From the NCBI RefSeq assembly GCF_022760175.1, contig NZ_CP094326.1, positions 1,538,804-1,602,803 on the forward strand: a stretch of DNA of 64,000 bases, written 5' to 3'. Positions 17,854 through 26,968 of the stretch are shown piece after piece (position 1 is the first letter of the stretch; each line of letters starts with the position of its first letter). Source of the stretch: Zhouia spongiae (GTDB lineage: Bacteria > Bacteroidota > Bacteroidia > Flavobacteriales > Flavobacteriaceae). Below the pieces are notes generated by a model, which was not told the origin of the DNA, did no database searches, and worked only from the letters and a program-made list of their open reading frames with translations. The translations under genes and the position numbers were made by a program.

Positions 17854-17903
17854 GGTTTTGTTATATTGGGAGTGAATCAGTGTTATGAAATACTGCATAC
17901 TAA

Positions 17904-18015
17904 AAAAGCCATCCGTAATAGATGGCTTTTGTTTTGCTCCCCCTCTTGGGCTCGAACCAAGGACCCTCTGATTAACAGTCAGATGCTCTAACCAACTGAG
18001 CTAAGGAGGAATTTG
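17904..18015. repeat. Direct repeat, copy 2: terminator plus tRNA-Asn
   Basis: Identical to 14251-14362, 3,653 bp away. It includes the GCCATC/GATGGC hairpin at 17904-17930, which serves as terminator of the tRNA. Confidence 0.95.
17937..18010 (-). tRNA. tRNA-Asn (anticodon GUU), copy 2
   Basis: Identical in sequence to the copy at 14284-14357, with the same cloverleaf, GUU anticodon and hairpin downstream. Confidence 0.97.
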
Positions 18016-18035
18016 CTACTGCAATTTTGCGGATG

Positions 18036-18065
18036 CAAATATATGTATTAGTTTAATGTTTGCAA
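18036..18065 (-). promoter_or_regulatory. Promoter of tRNA-Asn copy 2
   Basis: TTG (18065-18063), a 19-nt spacer and TATATTTG (18043-18036) on the minus strand. The -7 box equals that of copy 1 although the flanking sequence is different. Confidence 0.7.
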
Positions 18066-18140
18066 ATAAAAATCAAGGAATTTTACGGAAATGCAGATTC
18101 GTTCAAAAGTGCTCATTATAAAATACCATCATCGATAGGT

Positions 18141-18171
18141 AAAATAATAAAGGCTACCTTTATTGGTAGCC
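18141..18171 (-). terminator. Terminator of rseP
   Basis: On the minus strand GGCTACC/GGTAGCC forms a 7-bp stem (18171-18152) followed by a T-rich run to 18141, 27 nt after the rseP stop. Confidence 0.8.
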
Positions 18172-18197
18172 CTTACACTATGATTTTTTGTTCGACT

Positions 18198-19523
18198 TTA
18201 ATCTCCTGTTAACCAGCGATAAACATCATTTCCATTGGCAAATAACAGTAAGGCGATAAGCAGGAAGAATCCGACCATTTGAGCATACTCTAAAAACTTG
18301 TCGCTTGGTTTCCTTCCGGTGATCATTTCATATAACAAGAACATTACATGTCCTCCGTCCAAAGCAGGAATAGGTAAAATGTTCATAAATGCCAATATGA
18401 TTGATATCAGCGCAGTAGACATCCAGAATGCCTGCCAGTCCCAAACCGGAGGGAACATTTTGGCAATGGTTCCAAATCCACCCACTTCAGTTGCGCCTTT
18501 TTTAGTGAAAATATATTTAAACTGTACAACATAATCGTGTAATGTCCAATAGCCATAAGCAAAACCTTCCCATACGGCTTCTCCTAAACCAAACTGCCTT
18601 TCTTTAGGGGTGACAAGGGCATTAGCATAACTATAGACCCCTAGTTTGCCATCTTCATCAGTTGTAACAGAGATAGAGTTAATTTTATTATTTCGTTCAA
18701 TAACCAATTGCGTCTGGTAGTTTGGCTTATCTATCAGCTGATTGCCTATTTCATCAAAATATGTAATGGATTTACCATCTACTTTAAGAATCTTATCGCC
18801 TTTTATTAACCCTGCTTTCTCTGCCTGAGAATCTTCAATGATAGTATCTAAAATAGCGTCTGTACGTAGTTGAAAAGCAGGCATAAGGCCTTTATGAAAG
18901 ATATAGTTGCCAATGGTGTCGGGTAAATGAAGCACTTCCTGGGTACCGTCCTGGTGTTCAACTTTTACATTCGATACATCCCGTACCAGCAAATAGCTGT
19001 TAAAACGAAGCGCATTGTCAAGCTCTTTGTCATTGACACTTATAATCTTATCACCGTCTTTAAACCCGAACTGTTTCATTTCCTTTGCAACGGCAAACCC
19101 GTTTGGCATATCTTCAGGTTTCAGTTGCTCCTGTCCCCAAACAAAAAGCACCATCATATAAATCAGGAATCCGAGGATAAGGTTTACAGTAACCCCTCCT
19201 ATCATAATGATCAGCCGTTGCCACGCAGGTTTTGAACGAAATTCCCACGGTTGCGGAGGTCCGGCCATCTGATCCTTATCCATGCTCTCGTCGATCATCC
19301 CCGATATTTTTACATATCCTCCCAATGGAAGCCAGCCTATGCCATATACGGTTTCCCCGATCTTCTTCTTGAAAAGAGCGAACTTTACGTCGAAGAACAA
19401 AAAGAATTTTTCAACCCTGGTTTTGAATAACTTGGCCGGGATAAAATGTCCGAGTTCGTGAAGTACGATAAGTATGGATAAACTTAATAAAAGTTGTAAT
19501 GTCTTAACTAAAATAGGACTCAT
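18198..19523 (-). CDS. rseP: RIP zinc metalloprotease RseP
   Basis: An inner-membrane site-2 protease of 441 residues that cleaves transmembrane segments, such as anti-sigma factors, and signal-peptide remnants. The zinc motif HELGH is at residues 22-26 in the first helix. Two PDZ-like domains lie in the periplasmic middle (around KEMKQFGFKDGDKIISVN and SQAEKAGLIKGDKILKVDG), and the second catalytic motif NILPIPALDGGH is near the C terminus. Length and order match RseP. It is a single gene with a terminator downstream and is divergent from the SCO gene. Confidence 0.96.
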   Translation of the reverse strand: MSPILVKTLQLLLSLSILIVLHELGHFIPAKLFKTRVEKFFLFFDVKFALFKKKIGETVYGIGWLPLGGYVKISGMIDESMDKDQMAGPPQPWEFRSKPAWQRLIIMIGGVTVNLILGFLIYMMVLFVWGQEQLKPEDMPNGFAVAKEMKQFGFKDGDKIISVNDKELDNALRFNSYLLVRDVSNVKVEHQDGTQEVLHLPDTIGNYIFHKGLMPAFQLRTDAILDTIIEDSQAEKAGLIKGDKILKVDGKSITYFDEIGNQLIDKPNYQTQLVIERNNKINSISVTTDEDGKLGVYSYANALVTPKERQFGLGEAVWEGFAYGYWTLHDYVVQFKYIFTKKGATEVGGFGTIAKMFPPVWDWQAFWMSTALISIILAFMNILPIPALDGGHVMFLLYEMITGRKPSDKFLEYAQMVGFFLLIALLLFANGNDVYRWLTGD

Positions 19524-19657
19524 ATATCTTCTCTAAAATAAATTCAAAATCGCACAAAAGTAAGGTTTTAGATGTATTAAAGGAAACGAATATTGCTGAA
19601 CCTTATAAATTTATGATACATTTAGCAGTGAAGAAGGCGCAGATGATCATAATTCAG

Positions 19658-19665
19658 TAATTTTG
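19658..19665 (+). promoter_or_regulatory. Probable -7 element of the SCO gene
   Basis: TAATTTTG, 23 nt before the ATG at 19689. No clear TTG is found at -33. Confidence 0.5.
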
Positions 19666-19688
19666 CAATTCAGAAAAGTCAGGTAAGC

Positions 19689-20363
19689 ATGCTTCAATTC
19701 TTTAGTAAGTATAGGTATTTTTTTATAGTTCTCGCGGTTCTTTCGGCAATTATTATTTCACTGTTCTATAATGCTTTAAAACCCAAGGAAGTACTTCCGG
19801 TGTATCAACCGGCAATGGTGAACGCCGAACTGGTAGACAGCTCAATGCAATACATTAAAAAATATCATACGATCGCCGATTTTGAACTGACAAATCAAAA
19901 CGGCCTGACAATTACTCAGGACGACTATAAGGATAAAATATATATAGCCGATTTCTTTTTTACGACCTGTCCGAGTATTTGCCCGATAATGACAGACAAC
20001 ATGGTCGATATACAAAAAGAGATCATCGATGATAAAGAAGTTATGTTGCTGTCGCATTCGGTAACTCCCCAAATAGATTCAGTTCCGGTGTTAAAGGCAT
20101 ATGCAGAAAAGAAAGGTGTTATTGACAGGAAGTGGAATATGGTTACCGGTGATAAAAAACAGATATATCAGTTGGCCAGAAAAAGCTACCTGGCGGTAAA
20201 AACCGATGGCGACGGAGGACCTTATGATATGATTCATACTGAAAATTTTATCCTTGTCGATAAAGAAAGACGGATCAGGGGTTTTTACGATGGTACTGAT
20301 AAAGAAAGTATGGAACAGCTATTGCACGATCTTCAAGTGCTGAAAAATGAATACAAAGAGTAG
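19689..20363 (+). CDS. SCO1/SenC-family copper chaperone
   Basis: A 224-residue membrane-anchored thioredoxin-fold protein. It has a transmembrane segment at about residues 10-28 and a periplasmic domain with the copper-binding CxxxC (TTCPSICPIM) and the distal histidine in IHTENFILVD. SCO proteins deliver copper to the CuA centre of cytochrome c oxidase or handle thiol redox. No oxidase gene is adjacent apart from the copper-independent cydAB 3 kb away, so its client lies elsewhere. It has its own -7 element and runs toward feoAB. Confidence 0.93.
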   Translation: MLQFFSKYRYFFIVLAVLSAIIISLFYNALKPKEVLPVYQPAMVNAELVDSSMQYIKKYHTIADFELTNQNGLTITQDDYKDKIYIADFFFTTCPSICPIMTDNMVDIQKEIIDDKEVMLLSHSVTPQIDSVPVLKAYAEKKGVIDRKWNMVTGDKKQIYQLARKSYLAVKTDGDGGPYDMIHTENFILVDKERRIRGFYDGTDKESMEQLLHDLQVLKNEYKE

Positions 20364-20469
20364 TGAAATCGCTTTGTTAACAGGCTTTAACGTTTATTTT
20401 ATGGATACAGGTTTCGCCATCCTGTTTTTTTATATTATTTTTGCTTACTTAAAATGAATCTAAATAAGG

Positions 20470-20718
20470 ATGGCGTTAACAGTAGCAGATCTAAAAAAAG
20501 GAGAGAAAGGGATTATTAAGGAAATTTCTCTTGATGAAATTCCGATTAAATTATTTGAAATGGGATGTTTACCGGGCAATGAGATAGAACTCATTCAGCA
20601 TGCGCCTTTTCAGGATCCGCTTTATCTCAATATCAATGGCTCTTATCTTGCCATTAGAAAAGAGACTGCACTTCATATAACCATTGATGTCATCGACCAT
20701 AATATATCAGGGGTATGA
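20470..20718 (+). CDS. feoA: Ferrous iron transport protein A
   Basis: An 82-residue SH3-like FeoA domain protein (LTVADLKKGEKGIIKEI, LPIKLFEMGCLPG-like core). It acts in the cytoplasm as a partner of FeoB. Its end overlaps the FeoB start by 4 nt, so they are translationally coupled. The product is of typical length. Confidence 0.93.
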   Translation: MALTVADLKKGEKGIIKEISLDEIPIKLFEMGCLPGNEIELIQHAPFQDPLYLNINGSYLAIRKETALHITIDVIDHNISGV

Positions 20719-22826
20719 GCAAACAGATAAAAGTAGCGCTCATAGGAAACCCTAATACGGGTAAGACTTCGGTTTTTAATCAATTGACAGGACTGAATCA
20801 TAAAGTAGGTAATTATCCGGGAATAACAGTTGAAAAGAAAGAAGGTATCTGCAAGTTGCCAAGAGGGGTGAAAGCTCATATTCTTGACCTTCCGGGAACA
20901 TATAGTCTGAATGCAACATCCCTCGACGAAAACGTCGTAATTGAGTTGTTGCTGAACAAAAAGGATAAGGATTTTCCGGATGTTGCTATGGTAATAACCG
21001 ATGTCGAAAACCTGAAACGAAACTTACTGCTCTTTACTCAGATAAAAGATCTTAAGATTCCTACGATATTGGTTATTAATATGGCCGACAGAATGCGCAG
21101 AAAGGGAATTACCCTGGACATACCACTTCTGGAGGAAAAGCTGAAAACCAAAATAGCCGTTGTCAGTACAAGAAAGAATGAAGGGATCGATCGTATTAAA
21201 GAACTGATTCTTGACTATAAGAATGTGTCTTCCGAGCCATGTGTCAATGCATCGGTGATCGATGTAGAATATTTTGAAGGATTAAAGAACGCCTTCCCTA
21301 ATCAGGATGTTTACAAATTGTGGCTGGTTATCACCCAGGATGTGAATTTTGTGAATCTGGACAGGAACCTGGTGAAAGATGCATCCAGTTTTTCTACCAA
21401 ACCGAAATCAGAGCTTAAACGACTCCAGCAGAAAGAAACGATTTATCGTTATCAGTTTATCAACGGAGTCCTGAAAGAAGGATATAAGCTCGATATGAAT
21501 GCTGCGAAAGGCTTCAGGGCTTCTTTGGATAAAGTCCTGACCCATAAAATATGGGGGTATGTGATCTTCTTTATGATCCTGCTTATTATTTTTCAGGCAA
21601 TATACGACTGGAGTAGCTATCCTATGGATTTTATCGATGCGACATTTGCTTCTTTCAGCGAATGGGCGAAAGAAACATTACCGTCGGGAGCATTCACAAA
21701 CCTGATCGCAGAAGGAATCATTCCCGGGCTTGGGGGAATTGTCATTTTTATACCACAGATTGCATTTTTATTCCTTTTTATCGCCGTTTTGGAAGAAACC
21801 GGGTATATGAGCAGGGTGGTGTTTTTAATGGATCGCTCGATGCGAAAGTTTGGATTGAGCGGAAAGAGTGTGGTGCCGCTAATTTCCGGTACTGCTTGTG
21901 CCATTCCTGCGGTTATGGCAACAAGAAATATAGAGAACTGGAAAGAAAGGCTCATAACAATTCTTGTAACGCCATTTACTACCTGTTCTGCAAGGTTACC
22001 CGTATACCTGATTATTATAGCCCTTGTAATTCCCGATCAAAGGTTTTTTGGAATGAACCTGCAGGGCCTTACCCTGATGCTGTTGTACCTTTTAGGGTTT
22101 GTGATGGCTGTAGTTTCGTCGTGGATATTAAACAAGGCTCTTAAAATAAAAAGCAGGTCTTTCTTTGTGGTTGAAATGCCGAACTATAAAATTCCTTTGC
22201 TAAAAAATGTAGTCTATACGGTTGTCGAAAAAACAAAGAGTTTCGTATTTGGTGCCGGAAAGATAATATTGGCAATTTCGATTGTGTTATGGTTTCTGGC
22301 CTCTAACGGACCGACAGATGATTTTACCAATGCAGAAGAAATTGTAAAAAATAAGTACTCGGAGGCTTCGGTAGGTCAATCGGTTTCTGAGACTGACATG
22401 GAGAATGAAATAGCCAGCTTCAAGCTGCAGAATTCGTATATAGGTATCTTAGGTAAGGGAATAGAGCCATTGATACAGCCGTTAGGGTATGACTGGAAGA
22501 TAGGGATAGCCCTCGTTAGCTCTTTTGCGGCCAGGGAAGTTTTTGTAGGAACACTGGCAACGATATACAGCGTTGGAAGCGACGATGAACAGACTATTAA
22601 AAGTAGAATGGGGTCAGAGGTTAATGTCTTAACAGGAGGTAAACTTTTTAACCTGGCTTCCGGGATCTCCTTATTATTGTTCTATGCGTTTGCAATGCAG
22701 TGTATGAGCACACTAGCTATAGTAAAACGGGAAACAAACTCGTGGAAATGGCCTTTGGGACAGCTGTTTATAATGACCGGGTTTGCATATGTGGTGGCGC
22801 TGATTGCATACCAGGTTTTAAAGTAA
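20715..22826 (+). CDS. feoB: Ferrous iron transporter FeoB
   Basis: An inner-membrane Fe(II) importer of 703 residues. The N-terminal G domain has G1 GNPNTGKTSVFN (about 10-21), the switch segment NYPGITVEKKEG, G3 DLPGTYSL and the NMAD-type G4 motif. The polytopic C-terminal part has two Gate domains, including the conserved Cys/Pro-rich segment LISGTACAIPAVMATR and the later SSFAAREVFVGTLATIYSVG. It lies between feoA (4-nt overlap) and a tiny Cys-rich gene 7 nt downstream, a complete feo operon. Confidence 0.97.
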   Translation: MSKQIKVALIGNPNTGKTSVFNQLTGLNHKVGNYPGITVEKKEGICKLPRGVKAHILDLPGTYSLNATSLDENVVIELLLNKKDKDFPDVAMVITDVENLKRNLLLFTQIKDLKIPTILVINMADRMRRKGITLDIPLLEEKLKTKIAVVSTRKNEGIDRIKELILDYKNVSSEPCVNASVIDVEYFEGLKNAFPNQDVYKLWLVITQDVNFVNLDRNLVKDASSFSTKPKSELKRLQQKETIYRYQFINGVLKEGYKLDMNAAKGFRASLDKVLTHKIWGYVIFFMILLIIFQAIYDWSSYPMDFIDATFASFSEWAKETLPSGAFTNLIAEGIIPGLGGIVIFIPQIAFLFLFIAVLEETGYMSRVVFLMDRSMRKFGLSGKSVVPLISGTACAIPAVMATRNIENWKERLITILVTPFTTCSARLPVYLIIIALVIPDQRFFGMNLQGLTLMLLYLLGFVMAVVSSWILNKALKIKSRSFFVVEMPNYKIPLLKNVVYTVVEKTKSFVFGAGKIILAISIVLWFLASNGPTDDFTNAEEIVKNKYSEASVGQSVSETDMENEIASFKLQNSYIGILGKGIEPLIQPLGYDWKIGIALVSSFAAREVFVGTLATIYSVGSDDEQTIKSRMGSEVNVLTGGKLFNLASGISLLLFYAFAMQCMSTLAIVKRETNSWKWPLGQLFIMTGFAYVVALIAYQVLK

Positions 22827-22833
22827 TGTGACG

Positions 22834-22968
22834 ATGGATTTACAAACAATTTTAGTATACATAACATTAGCTGTGGCTGTCGGATACCTGGTCAGAAAGT
22901 TTTTCTGGCCCAAGCGGAGACAGAGTGCAGCAAAGGAATGTGGCAAGAACGATTGCGGTTGCCATTAA
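22834..22968 (+). CDS. FeoB-associated Cys-rich membrane protein
   Basis: A 44-residue protein beginning MDLQTILVYITLAVAVGYLV, which is a single transmembrane helix, then a basic stretch (KFFWPKRR) and a C-terminal cluster ECGKNDCGCH with three cysteines and a terminal histidine. This is the pattern of the small Cys-rich partners found beside FeoB in many Bacteroidota. It starts 7 nt after the feoB stop. Its exact role is not established; binding Fe(II) or metal at the membrane is a reasonable guess. Confidence 0.88.
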   Translation: MDLQTILVYITLAVAVGYLVRKFFWPKRRQSAAKECGKNDCGCH

Positions 22969-23006
22969 AAAAAAACCGCCCTTACAACGTTACTGTAAGA
23001 GCGGTT
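22967..23006 (-). terminator. Terminator of the orphan lipoprotein gene
   Basis: On the minus strand the arms ACCGCTCTTACA and TGTAAGGGCGGT form a stem with one mismatch, followed by about ten T residues. The T run overlaps the end of the convergent Cys-rich feo gene. Confidence 0.85.
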
Positions 23007-23032
23007 CCACAACCAATTAACCAACCGAATCA

Positions 23033-23989
23033 CTAATTAACATCTATCTTTACTTTCCTGGCAGTACTCATTCTTTCAATAACCATGTCAGGATTATTTG
23101 TTTTAAACCGCTTTCTTCCTGTAATTCCAGTCTTTAAGTTATCTCCTTTCATATATTGTATGAATCCTCTTCCTTCAAATTGATAAACTGTTTCAGAACT
23201 TGGGTGGAATAACGCTATCGTTCTATCATCTATAACGGTCAATTCGAAGTAATCATTGTTCAGAAAATCATAATCCAATGTTAAAGTTTTTAAATACCGG
23301 TCTCCTGTAACATTGTAGATGTCATATTCACCTCTATAGTCCCAGTAGATATTATGTATGCCGGTTCCTTGCTTATCAATAGAAGATTGGAATTCCTGCA
23401 CTGAAGCGTTAGCGGTAAACCGTAAGAAATTTTCCTCATCGAATTCATTGATAGCCCCGTAGCTGCTTGTGTACACTTTTTCCCATGCATCATATTCTTG
23501 CAGGAAGTATTGAATATTGTCGTAAAAAACAGCATCATAGTCGAAGTTGTATTTCATGTATCCATACAGGAAATAAGACGTGTTGGAAGGTCGGTGGTAT
23601 AATTCTATTTCATTACTCCCATGCTGAATCACTTCCATTTCCCATATGCCGTCAAGATCGTGGTCGATTTCTAAAATCCGGTTATAGGAATCATAAAATC
23701 CCACCCGGATTCCATATCCATTGCCTTTGGAACCAAATCCGGCCAGGTTGTTGTTGGCCAATACATCGCCCCTGTTAAAGCTTAAGGTAAAGGCAATCTG
23801 AAGAAAAGGAACTTCCCCGTTGCCCTGAGTTTCATTAATATCCACATACCATAGATCGTAGCTGTTTAGTAATTCGTTTAAACTCAATCCTTCCTCAATG
23901 ATGCCGTCATCTGTATAAATGTCAGCAGTACAGCTTGTTAATAGTATGGCTGTCAGAGCGGAAGCAAAAATTATTTTTATTGTTTTCAT
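23033..23989 (-). CDS. Lipoprotein of unknown function
   Basis: A 318-residue lipoprotein (signal peptide, LLTSC with Cys20) exported to the periplasm or outer membrane. The rest is rich in aromatic and acidic residues with many predicted beta strands (YDLWYVDIN, FLQIAFTLSFNRGDVLANNN, GTGIHNIYWDYRGEYD, RTIALFHPSSETVYQFEGRGF). I know similar proteins only as flavobacterial lipoproteins of unknown function. It is transcribed alone, convergent with the feo operon, and ends at a strong terminator. Confidence 0.85.
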   Translation of the reverse strand: MKTIKIIFASALTAILLTSCTADIYTDDGIIEEGLSLNELLNSYDLWYVDINETQGNGEVPFLQIAFTLSFNRGDVLANNNLAGFGSKGNGYGIRVGFYDSYNRILEIDHDLDGIWEMEVIQHGSNEIELYHRPSNTSYFLYGYMKYNFDYDAVFYDNIQYFLQEYDAWEKVYTSSYGAINEFDEENFLRFTANASVQEFQSSIDKQGTGIHNIYWDYRGEYDIYNVTGDRYLKTLTLDYDFLNNDYFELTVIDDRTIALFHPSSETVYQFEGRGFIQYMKGDNLKTGITGRKRFKTNNPDMVIERMSTARKVKIDVN

Positions 23990-24068
23990 AACGATTTGCT
24001 TTTTGTTATCAGGTTGGAAATCAACGATTATGCCAAAATTTTAATTTATTGATAATCAACATTTAATG

Positions 24069-24095
24069 TTGTAGGGTAAATTTTAATTACTTTTG
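24069..24095 (+). promoter_or_regulatory. Probable gpsA promoter
   Basis: TTG at 24069-24071, a 16-nt spacer and TACTTTTG at 24088-24095, 23 nt before the ATG. The spacer is slightly short. Confidence 0.5.
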
Positions 24096-24118
24096 AACTC
24101 TGTATATGACATATTTTT

Positions 24119-25120
24119 ATGGATAGTTCAAAGAAAATTGCAGTTGTAGGAGGGGGTAGTTGGGCAACTGCCATCGTTAAAATGCTTTGTGAAAATTTAG
24201 ATGAAGTAGGATGGTATATGAGGAGTGTGTATGCAAAAGAGCATATTCTGAAAGAAAAGCACAATCCTAATTACCTGAGTTCGGTCGAGTTTCATACCGA
24301 ACAGTTAAAACTGAGCAATAATATAAACGAAATAGCCGATTACGCAGATTATTTAATTTTTGTTGTCCCTTCGGCTTTTTTAAATCAGGAATTAGAAAAG
24401 TTAACGGTCTCCATAAAGGATAAAGTGATTTTTTCAGCTATCAAAGGAATCGTTCCGGAAACAGGACTCATAGTCGGCGAACACTTCCACAAAGTTTACG
24501 ATATTCCTTATGATGATATAGGAGTCATTACCGGGCCTTGCCATGCAGAAGAAGTGGCCCTTGAAAGGCTTTCATACATTACCGTGGCAAGTGCCGATGA
24601 ACAAAAAGCGCGGTTTATGGCAGACCAGCTTAGCAGTAATTATATCAAGACAAAAATATCAGACGATATTGTAGGCACCGAGTATGCTGCGATGCTTAAA
24701 AATATTTATGCAATTGCAGCCGGTATAGCACATGGCCTGGGGTACGGAGATAATTTTCAAAGTGTTTTGATGAGCAATTCAATTCGGGAGATGCGACGTT
24801 TTATCAAAAAGATCCATAAAATGAAACGGAATATCAATAATTCAGCCTACCTGGGAGACCTGCTGGTTACCGGGTATTCTGTATTCAGTAGAAACCGTAT
24901 GTTTGGGAATATGATCGGGAAAGGGTATACCGTTAAAAGCGCTATGATGGAAATGAATATGGTTGCAGAAGGCTACTACGGAGCCAAAAGCGCACATATT
25001 ATTACCCAAAATCAAAAGAGCAAAGCCAAAACCCCTATAATTGATGCGGTTTATCAAATCTTATACGAAGGGAAAGACCCTAAAAAAGTATTCGGCAAGC
25101 TTACCGACAAACTCGATTAA
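24119..25120 (+). CDS. gpsA: NAD(P)H-dependent glycerol-3-phosphate dehydrogenase
   Basis: A cytoplasmic enzyme of 333 residues that reduces dihydroxyacetone phosphate to sn-glycerol 3-phosphate for phospholipid synthesis. The N-terminal dinucleotide-binding motif is VVGGGSWATAI, an SAIKGI segment and GPCHAEEV follow, and the active-site lysine lies in AAMLKNIYAIAAGIAHGLGYGDN. Length and motif order match GpsA. The stop codon overlaps that of the convergent esterase gene in a shared TTAA. Confidence 0.95.
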   Translation: MDSSKKIAVVGGGSWATAIVKMLCENLDEVGWYMRSVYAKEHILKEKHNPNYLSSVEFHTEQLKLSNNINEIADYADYLIFVVPSAFLNQELEKLTVSIKDKVIFSAIKGIVPETGLIVGEHFHKVYDIPYDDIGVITGPCHAEEVALERLSYITVASADEQKARFMADQLSSNYIKTKISDDIVGTEYAAMLKNIYAIAAGIAHGLGYGDNFQSVLMSNSIREMRRFIKKIHKMKRNINNSAYLGDLLVTGYSVFSRNRMFGNMIGKGYTVKSAMMEMNMVAEGYYGAKSAHIITQNQKSKAKTPIIDAVYQILYEGKDPKKVFGKLTDKLD

Positions 25121-26022
25121 TCTTTAGAATGCTGCAAGAACCAGTTGTATAGTTCTTCACTCCCATAAACACGTTTCCAGGTATCGTGCCCCATATCGGC
25201 ATGAATAGTGAAACGCACGTCTTTATGCCCTGATTCTTCCAGTTTATTCATTCCGGCATAAAAGTATTCCGGTTTCACCGTACGATCCCTGCCGCCGGCA
25301 AAACACCAGACCGGTAGTTGCTCACTGGCTATCGGTTGCATCAACTCCGGATGTCCCCAGCCCACTACGGGTGCAATAGCGGCAAATCTGTCAGGGTGTT
25401 TGCTGGCCATATACCAGGTGCCAAAACCCCCGTAGCTCAATCCGGTGAGGTAGATTTGTTTGTCGCGAACCCTGTAGTTCTTTTGAACATAATCCAGCAT
25501 GTGTATAAGATCGCTCTCCACACGGTACCAGCCGTCCGGTAATCCCGTTTCAGTAATACTGTCAAAACTTTTTGCGGGTAAAGGATCCATGATCCAGCTG
25601 GGTTTAAAAGGTTTGCTCTTTTCCGGAATGCTGTCTTCGTATCTTTTCGGGATAGAAGAGCGACTGCGGTTTTTAATATAGCTGACCTCTCCCATATTAA
25701 ACATGTGAAGCTGGGGGGATATAATGATAAATGGTAAATCCCGATGCTGAATCCATGCCTCATTCAGTGGTCCATGAATCATGCTATACTCCAATTCGTC
25801 CTTGCCGTTTCCCCGTTCCCCGTTCCCGTGCAAGAAGAGTATTACAGGCCATTCTTTTTCTTTATTGGTCTCGTACCCTTTTGGTAGATACAAAAAGAAT
25901 TCGCGTTCTTCATGGGCTATTTCACTGGTATAGGGCACCCTTAAAAGCTGCTCTTTGGAAATGTCATGATGAACATCAGAATATAAACTGATAACAAGAA
26001 TAAATAAGGCAAAAACTTTCAT
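25117..26022 (-). CDS. Secreted alpha/beta-hydrolase esterase
   Basis: A 301-residue exported hydrolase of the dienelactone hydrolase/PHB depolymerase-like group. It has a short N-terminal signal, the oxyanion region ILFLHGNGERG, the nucleophile elbow GLSYGG (Ser in TGLSYGGFGTW), a likely acid Asp in GGRDRTV and the catalytic His in DMGHDTWKRVY. The ester substrate is unknown. It begins 2 nt after the mscS stop, so it is the last gene of the leftward cluster. Confidence 0.85.
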   Translation of the reverse strand: MKVFALFILVISLYSDVHHDISKEQLLRVPYTSEIAHEEREFFLYLPKGYETNKEKEWPVILFLHGNGERGNGKDELEYSMIHGPLNEAWIQHRDLPFIIISPQLHMFNMGEVSYIKNRSRSSIPKRYEDSIPEKSKPFKPSWIMDPLPAKSFDSITETGLPDGWYRVESDLIHMLDYVQKNYRVRDKQIYLTGLSYGGFGTWYMASKHPDRFAAIAPVVGWGHPELMQPIASEQLPVWCFAGGRDRTVKPEYFYAGMNKLEESGHKDVRFTIHADMGHDTWKRVYGSEELYNWFLQHSKD

Positions 26023-26024
26023 GA

Positions 26025-26912
26025 TTAAGAATCTTTTTGGATTTTTAAAGGAATATCCGGTTGATTTTTATAAAGTTTGATTTCTTTTACATCGGCAGGA
26101 AGGTTAAAGTCGGCTTCCACCAACTCTTGTTTGATCTCCCTGATGATGTTCCCTCTCAGAACAAGAGAAGAGACACCGTAATCTAATGTGCTGTTCCAAA
26201 AGTAAACTTTGAGGTTAACAGTACTGGGAGCCAGCTCGTCCTCGATAACAAAGTTCGTATGAAGCGTATCCTGCACAATATGTTTGTTGTTGTCCAGGAT
26301 ATTCTGAATAATCTTCTTGGCCGATTCAATATCATCTTCATAACCGATCCCGACAATAAATTCATTTCTTAAAAAACCATCGGCAGTATAATTGCTGACC
26401 GGCTTTATCAGAACATCTGCATTCGGGATATAAATATCACGGCCATCAAAAGTCTTAATATGGGTGTATCTGAACTGTAATGATTTAACCTTGCCGAACA
26501 TGTCGTCAATTTTTATAGTATCGTCGATATTGAACGGGCGGTTAAAGGCCAGGATGATCCCGGATAAAAAGTTTTTACCGATGTCCTGAAAGGCAAACCC
26601 TAATATAATGGCAGCACCTCCTGCGGCAGTTAATACCCCGGTAGCAATATTGCTCAGTCCGGCAGCTTCAAGGGCGATCATAATAGCTATCAGGATCAGG
26701 GCTACCTTAAAAACCTGAATTAAAAACCTGGCCATTAACGGGTCTTCGGTTTTTTTAAGGATCCTCTTTTTGAAGAAGTTGGTAATTAGCTGAGCGATCA
26801 CGATACCAATAATAACAATCAGGATTCCAATACATATTCTTGGAATTGTTTCGAGTAACTGATGATAGTATTCCTGAAGCGAATTATAGATGGTTTCGGT
26901 AGATTTCTTCAT
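26025..26912 (-). CDS. Small-conductance mechanosensitive channel (MscS family)
   Basis: A 295-residue MscS channel that opens when the membrane is stretched by hypo-osmotic shock. Three hydrophobic helices are visible; the pore helix reads ATGVLTAAGGAAIILGFAFQD, rich in Gly and Ala as expected. The beta domain follows with FNRPFNIDDTIKI and IPNADVLIKPVSNYT. It is 2 nt from the esterase and 56 nt from pbpC, probably in the same operon, which links it to envelope integrity. Confidence 0.92.
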   Translation of the reverse strand: MKKSTETIYNSLQEYYHQLLETIPRICIGILIVIIGIVIAQLITNFFKKRILKKTEDPLMARFLIQVFKVALILIAIMIALEAAGLSNIATGVLTAAGGAAIILGFAFQDIGKNFLSGIILAFNRPFNIDDTIKIDDMFGKVKSLQFRYTHIKTFDGRDIYIPNADVLIKPVSNYTADGFLRNEFIVGIGYEDDIESAKKIIQNILDNNKHIVQDTLHTNFVIEDELAPSTVNLKVYFWNSTLDYGVSSLVLRGNIIREIKQELVEADFNLPADVKEIKLYKNQPDIPLKIQKDS

Positions 26913-26968
26913 ACAGCCTGTTTTTCAACAGAAAGTTAAGTAAAAAAGATGTAAAGACCGGTAAAAAC

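Noticed and set aside
14251-18015. Integrative element inserted at tRNA-Asn
   Set aside because: No integrase or mobility gene lies between the repeats, and cydAB is a core respiratory operon, so only a recombination scar is supported.
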